From Prevotellaceae bacterium (lineage in GTDB: Bacteria; Bacteroidota; Bacteroidia; Bacteroidales; Bacteroidaceae): a DNA stretch of 11,648 nt. The notes beneath the pieces are model-generated. The model searched no databases, was not told the origin of the DNA, and saw only the letters and a program-made list of their open reading frames with translations. Below are positions 7,296 through 11,648 of this stretch, in pieces (positions within the stretch are counted from its first letter, which is position 1; each line of letters opens with the position of its first letter). Where the stretch lies: positions 1-11,648 of the forward strand of contig JAUNQM010000035.1 in the NCBI GenBank assembly GCA_030536165.1. Direction: 5' to 3'. The translations under genes and the position numbers were made by a program.

Positions 7296-7336
7296 TGAAC
7301 TATGGTTCGGTTGGGGGTTGTGGGTTGTTGTTTTTT

Positions 7337-7368
7337 TCGATTTTTCGATTGCTCGATAGTTCGATTTT
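7337..7368. repeat. TCGAT octamer tandem tract between atpA and atpG
   Basis: Four units with an exact 8-base period start at 7337, 7345, 7353 and 7361: TCGATTTT, TCGATTGC, TCGATAGT and TCGATTTT. On the coding strand this is ATCGAANN-like. The core TCGA is palindromic. The tract ends 41 bases before the atpG start codon. Confidence 0.85.
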
Positions 7369-7380
7369 TGGTAAAACAAG

Positions 7381-7401
7381 CCTGAAACCTTAAACCTTTT
7401 T
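7381..7401. repeat. CCTTAAA heptamer tandem tract between atpA and atpG
   Basis: Three units with a 7-base period read CCTGAAA, CCTTAAA and CCTTTTT. They lie 12 bases from the TCGAT tract and directly after the atpA stop codon in the direction of transcription. On the coding strand the word is TTTAAGG, similar to the AGGAGTTA units upstream of atpB. Confidence 0.55.
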
Positions 7402-7407
7402 TATTGA

Positions 7408-8994
7408 TTACTTATACTGTCCGGCAACGCCTGCCATTACTTCTTCGATAATCTTCGTCACGTTATCGTCAATCTTACCGCTGGCAAGAACGTCGATGAC
7501 GTCAGCCTGATGCTGCGAACGAAGTTGGTCGAGGAAAGTCTTTTCACATTCGCGCACATTCTCTACAGGCACGTTGTGCATAAGTCCATGCGTACCACAA
7601 TAGAGGATTGCAATCTGCTCCCCAACTGGCTGCGGAGAATACTGAGGCTGGATGAGAAGCTGGTTGTTCTTACGTCCGCGGTCGAGCGTCATAGCTGTCA
7701 CAGGGTCCATATCGCTTGAGAACTTTGAGAATGACTCAAGTTCGCGATACTGTGCCATATCAATCTTCAGCGTACCAGCAACCTTCTTCATCGACTTCAC
7801 CTGAGCACTACCACCAACACGGCTAACCGAGATACCAACGTTGATTGCAGGACGGAAGCCCTGGTTGAAGAGGTTTGACTCAAGATAAATCTGTCCGTCG
7901 GTGATTGAGATTACGTTTGTTGGGATGTAAGCAGAAACGTCGCCAGCCTGTGTCTCGATGATTGGAAGTGCTGTGAGTGAGCCTCCGCCCTTTACCTTGC
8001 CCTTCATACATTCAGGCAGGTCGTTCATCTGCTCTGCCACTTCCTGCTGGTCGTTGATACGTGCTGCACGCTCCAATAGACGAGAGTGGAGATAGAACAC
8101 ATCGCCTGGGTAAGCCTCGCGTCCTGAAGGACGACGGAGAATCAGTGACACCTCACGATAAGCAACAGCCTGCTTTGACAGGTCGTCATAGACAACGAGT
8201 GCTGAGTAACCTCTGTCGCGGAAGTATTCACCGATAGCAGCTCCTGCGAATGGTGCGTAATACTGCATTGCTGCAGAGTCGGCAGCAGTTGCAGATACTA
8301 TAATAGAATAAGGAAGTGCTCCGTGCTCTTTCAGCGTCTGCACGAGTGCTGCCACCGTACTTGCCTTCTGACCAATTGCCACGTAGATGCAATATACTGG
8401 TTTGCCTGCCTCGTAGTTGCCCTTCTGGTTGATGATAGTATCAACAGCAATTGCAGTCTTACCAGTCTGACGGTCGCCGATGATGAGCTCACGCTGTCCA
8501 CGGCCGATAGGAATCATTGAATCGACTGCCTTAAGACCTGTCTGCAGTGGTTCCTTCACTGGCTGACGATAGATAACACCTGGTGCCTTGCGGTCAAGAG
8601 GCATCTCGTAAGAATCGGTAAGGTCAATCTCACCAAGACCGTCGATAGCCTGTCCGAGTGGGTTTATCACACGTCCGAGCATGTTATCATTGACGCGGAT
8701 TGAAGCGATGCGCTTTGTGCGCTTCACTGTCATTCCTTCTTTTATTTCTTCTGAAGAACCGAGAAGCACGCAACCTACGTTGTCTTCCTCAAGGTTCATC
8801 ACAATAGCCATTGTGCCGTTTTCAAACTGCAGCAGTTCGTTAGCCTCTGCATGCTGCAAGCCATAGATACGTGCCACGCCATCGCTGACAGTAAGCACTG
8901 TTCCCACTTCGTCAAACTGCTGGTTGTTGCTCAAACCCTGCAACTGCTGAAGGAGGACTTCCGACACTTCGCTTGCTTTAATTTTATCGCTCAT
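7408..8994 (-). CDS. atpA: F1Fo ATP synthase alpha subunit
   Basis: This 528-residue protein is the non-catalytic nucleotide-binding subunit of the F1 head. The Walker A loop is GDRQTGKT (173-180), the Walker B-like strand is ALVVYDD (265-271), and the signature SRVGGSAQ (391-398) carries the arginine finger R392 that reaches the neighbouring beta active site. The N-terminal domain (about 28-95) shows the usual VSDGVARIYGL. Compared with my recollection of the E. coli protein there is a short insertion near 313-332 (NDQQEVAEQMNDLPECMKG) before the conserved GGGSLTALP. Start and length fit the family. The gene follows atpH after 18 bases. Confidence 0.98.
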   Translation of the reverse strand: MSDKIKASEVSEVLLQQLQGLSNNQQFDEVGTVLTVSDGVARIYGLQHAEANELLQFENGTMAIVMNLEEDNVGCVLLGSSEEIKEGMTVKRTKRIASIRVNDNMLGRVINPLGQAIDGLGEIDLTDSYEMPLDRKAPGVIYRQPVKEPLQTGLKAVDSMIPIGRGQRELIIGDRQTGKTAIAVDTIINQKGNYEAGKPVYCIYVAIGQKASTVAALVQTLKEHGALPYSIIVSATAADSAAMQYYAPFAGAAIGEYFRDRGYSALVVYDDLSKQAVAYREVSLILRRPSGREAYPGDVFYLHSRLLERAARINDQQEVAEQMNDLPECMKGKVKGGGSLTALPIIETQAGDVSAYIPTNVISITDGQIYLESNLFNQGFRPAINVGISVSRVGGSAQVKSMKKVAGTLKIDMAQYRELESFSKFSSDMDPVTAMTLDRGRKNNQLLIQPQYSPQPVGEQIAILYCGTHGLMHNVPVENVRECEKTFLDQLRSQHQADVIDVLASGKIDDNVTKIIEEVMAGVAGQYK

Positions 8995-9012
8995 AATTAT
9001 TCTATAATCGTT

Positions 9013-9546
9013 TTATTTCAACTGTGCCGAGATTGTACGCAAAGCGTTCTGTACGCTTGAGTCCATTCTGTATGTGTCGTATTCAAGTATGAAACCGCCA
9101 ATGATTTCTGGATCTACGACAGTCTCGAACTCTACAGTTCCGTTAGTCTTACTTTCCACCATCTGCTTCATCTTTGCTTCTGTCTGCTGCGAAACAGGTG
9201 TGGCTGTAGTGAGTTTTCCGCTGGTGATATTCTTATGCTTCCTGTAAAGCGTAATATATGAACTTGCCATGAACATCAGGTGTTTTACCCTTTCCTTGCT
9301 GAGGACAAGAGTCACAAACTTCTTCGACAGTTCGTTTGGGTTTCCACCCATAGCTGTCTCAATAAGTTGTGCCTTTTCTTCCCTCTGCATCATAGGGTTT
9401 GCTATTGCCACTGACAACTGTGGCACACTGGCAAACGACTTTGACAGTGTGAGCATGTCGTCATAGACAGCATCCTCTACCTTCTGCTCAAGACTGCATT
9501 TCAGCAGAGCTCTTGCATATCTAACTGAGATTAGTCCTAAATCCAT
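9013..9546 (-). CDS. atpH: F1Fo ATP synthase delta subunit
   Basis: This 177-residue peripheral-stalk subunit links the b dimer to the top of F1 (the OSCP equivalent). The N-terminus has the family pattern RYARALL (9-15). The C-terminal signature DPEIIGGFILEYDTYRMDSSVQNAL (143-167) is clear, and the length is normal. The gene starts 2 bases after the atpF stop codon, consistent with tight translational coupling. Confidence 0.95.
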   Translation of the reverse strand: MDLGLISVRYARALLKCSLEQKVEDAVYDDMLTLSKSFASVPQLSVAIANPMMQREEKAQLIETAMGGNPNELSKKFVTLVLSKERVKHLMFMASSYITLYRKHKNITSGKLTTATPVSQQTEAKMKQMVESKTNGTVEFETVVDPEIIGGFILEYDTYRMDSSVQNALRTISAQLK

Positions 9547-9548
9547 AA

Positions 9549-10046
9549 TTACTTATTTGCAGTAACTTCATCCAGCATACGGTCAATCAATTCCATCTGG
9601 TTCTGTTCGTTGCCGAGGTTCTGACGCAACACTTTCTCTGCAATCTGAATGCTAAGCGTCGCCACTTGTCCGCGTATGTCGCGAATGGCATTCTGCTTCT
9701 CTGCCTCGATGGCAGCCTTAGCCTCATTGAGAACACGTGCGCCTTCCTCCTTAGCCTTTGTCTGGGCTTGCTCAACGATAGCATCGCGTGTGGCATTGGC
9801 TTCTTTCAGTATCTTTGCCTGCTGCTCACGTGTCTGCTGAAGGATGGATTCACTTTCTGCTTGTATGTTGGCCAACTTTTCATTTGCTTCCTGTGCCTTC
9901 CTGAGACTTTCGTCGATGAATGCTTTTCTTTCCTTCACCATGTTGGTGATTACAGGGAAGCCATACTTCCAAAGTATGAACAGCACTACAAGGAAGACGA
10001 TGGTCATCCAGAATAGTAAGCCAAAATCGGGTGTTATTAGTGACAT
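9549..10046 (-). CDS. atpF: F1Fo ATP synthase b subunit
   Basis: This 165-residue membrane-anchored stator protein has one transmembrane segment near 8-27 (FGLLFWMTIVFLVVLFIL). A long charged alpha-helix and coiled coil (about 35-140), rich in Ala, Glu, Lys and Gln, follows and reaches up to the delta subunit. It lies between atpE and atpH, as expected. I see only one b-type gene here, so the stalk should be a b homodimer. The 44-base gap from atpE holds nothing notable. Confidence 0.96.
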   Translation of the reverse strand: MSLITPDFGLLFWMTIVFLVVLFILWKYGFPVITNMVKERKAFIDESLRKAQEANEKLANIQAESESILQQTREQQAKILKEANATRDAIVEQAQTKAKEEGARVLNEAKAAIEAEKQNAIRDIRGQVATLSIQIAEKVLRQNLGNEQNQMELIDRMLDEVTANK

Positions 10047-10090
10047 TTGCTACTAACGTTTAATTCTGGAAATGTCCGTCTGCCTTATGA

Positions 10091-10333
10091 TTAAACAAAC
10101 AGTGCGAGGATTGAGATAATGAGTGCGAAGAATGTTGCACCTTCAACGAGGGCAGCTGCAACAATCATTGATGACTGAAGCTTTCCCTGAATTTCTGGCT
10201 GGCGTGCCATAGCGTCCATTGCCTGACCACCGATTTTACCGATACCTATACCTGCACCGATTACTGCAAGTCCACCACCAATTGTTGCACCTAACTTTGC
10301 AAGTGCTTCTGCTGCTAATAAAATTGATAACAT
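10091..10333 (-). CDS. atpE: F1Fo ATP synthase c subunit (rotor ring)
   Basis: This 80-residue two-helix proteolipid forms the rotating ring. Helix 1 contains the glycine-rich run GGGLAVIGAGIGIG (19-32). The polar loop is ARQPE (43-47). Helix 2 carries the ion-binding carboxylate E64 in ALVEGATFFAL. The residues used for sodium binding in Ilyobacter-type rings (Gln in helix 1, and Ser right after the Glu) are replaced here by Ile31 and Gly65, which argues for proton rather than sodium coupling. The start codon follows a very A-rich leader, consistent with the high translation this multi-copy subunit requires. Confidence 0.97.
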   Translation of the reverse strand: MLSILLAAEALAKLGATIGGGLAVIGAGIGIGKIGGQAMDAMARQPEIQGKLQSSMIVAAALVEGATFFALIISILALFV

Positions 10334-10358
10334 AATTCTTTTGTTTTTTTTAATTGTT
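10334..10358 (-). promoter_or_regulatory. A-rich translation leader of atpE
   Basis: On the coding strand the 25 bases before the ATG read AACAATTAAAAAAAACAAAA followed by GAATT, almost pure A/T with no Shine-Dalgarno. The whole 95-base gap from atpB is strongly AT-rich. An unstructured A-rich leader is a plausible translation enhancer in a phylum that does not rely on Shine-Dalgarno pairing, and the c subunit must be made in excess over a and b. Confidence 0.45.
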
Positions 10359-10428
10359 AATATTTATAATAGTTGATATTCCTTATATATATTATAATGT
10401 GTATTCTCCTGCAATTATAGTATTTCTA

Positions 10429-11520
10429 TTACTCTGCTTTTGCGTGGCTCATCTGGATGTAGATTGAGCTGAGGAGCGTAAACACCATTGCCTGAATGTA
10501 GCATACCAAGAGTTCGAGCAGCATCATGAAGATGCTCATCGCTACGCTGACTGGTGTGATGACTCCACCAAGTGCATTGCCAAGCGCTCCGCCTACAGCA
10601 AACATGATGAATATCATACAAGTCAATGATATAGCTATTGCGTGGCCTGCAAGCATATTGGCAAAGAGTCGCACTGTGAGCACAACTGGCTTGATAAACA
10701 CGCCAAACAATTCTATAACTGGCATCAATGGCACTGGACATTTAAGCCATGTTGGCACTTCCGGCCAGAAGATTTCCTTCCAGTAGTGTCCGTTGCCTGT
10801 CACGTTGGTCAGTATAAACGTAAACAGCGCCAAAACCAAAGTCACAGAGATATTGCCCGTGATATTGCCACCCCCTGGAGGGAATGGCATGATACCCATA
10901 AGGTTTGCAAAAAAGATGAAGAAGAAGCACGTAAGCAAGTATGGGGCATACTTGTCGGCTTTTTCTCCCAATACTGACTTGATGAGGTCGTCGTAGATTG
11001 ACATGACGAACATGTGCATCAATCCTGTGAAGCCTTTCGGTGCTGGGTCGTTCACCTTGTGTTTCTTACACCAACGGGCAGGTATCAGTATGCAAAGCAG
11101 TAGGATTATAGCGTCGATGAAGAGTATGCAGACTTGCTTTGTTATCGAGATATCAAAGCATACTGGTTTATACTCTGCGCCAACCTTCTCTACTATCTTG
11201 CCTTTCTCGTCCTCGGCTCCTTGAATGTAGAAACCGTCAGGACCTTCACGCAAGAGGTTTTCATCTGGTTCATGTGTAAACTGCGAACTGCACATTACAT
11301 GGAATCCACTTGTCTGGCTATAGAATATCATCGGCAGATGTATTATCACAGGTTTGCCGCCGATGTCGGTGACGTGCCATTGGTAAGAGTCCTGCACGTG
11401 CCCGAAAAGCACTTCCTTCAGGCTGAAGCCACCTTCTTTCTCCGCAGCACTGGCTGTGCTCGGGGCAGCGAAAGTCAAAGCCATCGTGACCAGTAAGATT
11501 ATGTTTCTAAGAGTCTTCAT
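10429..11520 (-). CDS. atpB: F1Fo ATP synthase a subunit, long form with exported N-terminus
   Basis: This 363-residue integral membrane stator subunit forms the proton half-channels beside the c ring. Residues 1-26 look like a signal peptide (ending ASA). A roughly 100-residue extracytoplasmic segment follows before the first membrane helix near 128-148, so the protein is about 90 residues longer than the E. coli one, which is usual in Bacteroidota. The essential arginine is R284 in LTVRLFANMLAGH. H293 stands where E. coli has E219, and E336 (LLELLVCYIQ) stands where E. coli has H245. This is the reciprocal Glu/His swap known from mitochondrial a subunits. The gene is the first of the local atp cluster, preceded by tandem repeat tracts and no consensus promoter, so the transcript probably begins beyond the right edge. 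Confidence 0.96.
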   Translation of the reverse strand: MKTLRNIILLVTMALTFAAPSTASAAEKEGGFSLKEVLFGHVQDSYQWHVTDIGGKPVIIHLPMIFYSQTSGFHVMCSSQFTHEPDENLLREGPDGFYIQGAEDEKGKIVEKVGAEYKPVCFDISITKQVCILFIDAIILLLCILIPARWCKKHKVNDPAPKGFTGLMHMFVMSIYDDLIKSVLGEKADKYAPYLLTCFFFIFFANLMGIMPFPPGGGNITGNISVTLVLALFTFILTNVTGNGHYWKEIFWPEVPTWLKCPVPLMPVIELFGVFIKPVVLTVRLFANMLAGHAIAISLTCMIFIMFAVGGALGNALGGVITPVSVAMSIFMMLLELLVCYIQAMVFTLLSSIYIQMSHAKAE

Positions 11521-11571
11521 TATATCTTTTTACTTCATAAGGGGGGCATTGGTTGTAAGTATTATGTTGCA

Positions 11572-11611
11572 CGATTCTTCGATTCTTCGAATTATCGAAA
11601 TTTCGATTACC
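11572..11611. repeat. CGATTCTT octamer tandem tract upstream of atpB
   Basis: Five units with an exact 8-base period start at 11572, 11580, 11588, 11596 and 11604: CGATTCTT twice, then CGAATTAT, CGAAATTT and CGATTACC. On the coding strand they read as ATCGAANN-like words, the same word and period as the tract between atpA and atpG. The tract lies 51 bases upstream of the atpB start codon. Confidence 0.85.
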
Positions 11612-11622
11612 AAGCAATCGTC

Positions 11623-11648
11623 TTAACTCCTTAACTCCTTTAACTCCT
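11623..11648. repeat. TTAACTCC octamer tandem tract at the right edge
   Basis: Three copies of TTAACTCC start at 11623, 11631 and 11640, two in perfect 8-base register and the third shifted by one T. The tract runs into the window edge and may be longer. On the coding strand it reads AGGAGTTA; the AGGAG looks like a Shine-Dalgarno core but is more than 100 bases from the atpB start. It stands 11 bases from the CGATTCTT tract. Confidence 0.85.

Noticed and set aside
7296..7379. 28-residue N-terminal extension of the gamma subunit
   Set aside because: The extension translates the octamer repeat and C/A-rich leader; the conserved protein begins at MPSLKEIKTRI (7295).
11507..11647. Minus-strand frame open from the right edge and overlapping the start of atpB by 14 bases
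   Set aside because: It could be the C-terminus of an upstream gene, but the 47 codons run through the octamer arrays, whose TAA words close only the other two frames; the composition does not look like a real protein end. More sequence to the right would settle it.
7381..11648. Repeat tracts considered as a CRISPR array
   Set aside because: Units are 7-9 bases with no spacers of the right length and no conserved long repeat.

Overview
The window reads as a chromosomal segment of a Bacteroidota bacterium, most likely Prevotella/Segatella-like (Prevotellaceae). The grounds are a split F-type ATP synthase operon in which atpG is not followed by atpD, an F-ATPase a subunit with a long exported N-terminal extension, start codons without Shine-Dalgarno sequences, two matches to the Bacteroidota promoter consensus (TAnnTTTG with a TTTG-like box about 20 bases upstream), and a PL1-type pectate lyase of the kind common in gut Bacteroidota. 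The genus is inferred from style, not from a database match. Every gene I accept is on the minus strand, so transcription runs from right to left.

Right half (about 6321-11520): six F1Fo ATP synthase genes in the order atpB-atpE-atpF-atpH-atpA-atpG (subunits a, c, b, delta, alpha, gamma). atpD and atpC (beta, epsilon) are absent. In this phylum they commonly lie upstream of atpB, which would be beyond the right edge. The gaps before atpB, before atpG and before the gene after atpG carry unusual short tandem repeats with a 7-9 base period. Two of these gaps share the same two-block design.

Middle (4691-6315): after a hairpin behind atpG comes a secreted 5'-nucleotidase/UshA-type metallophosphoesterase, closed by a convincing intrinsic terminator. 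About 390 bases follow in which I accept no gene. They hold several inverted repeats and a good promoter at their left end.

Left half (115-4299): two exported proteins. The first is a 761-residue multidomain protein (beta-helix-like N-terminus, InlB-type repeat, a beta-rich domain). The second is a 563-residue PL1-type pectate lyase. Both end in a closely related dockerin-type tandem calcium-binding module that stops one Lys after the second repeat. A strong hairpin between the genes may act as an attenuator. Together they look like a small pectin-directed unit whose products share one C-terminal tag. A second clear promoter at 55-86 drives something off the left edge.

The best candidates for something not well described are the shared dockerin-like tag without a visible cohesin partner, and the bipartite octamer repeat tracts in front of ATP synthase genes.
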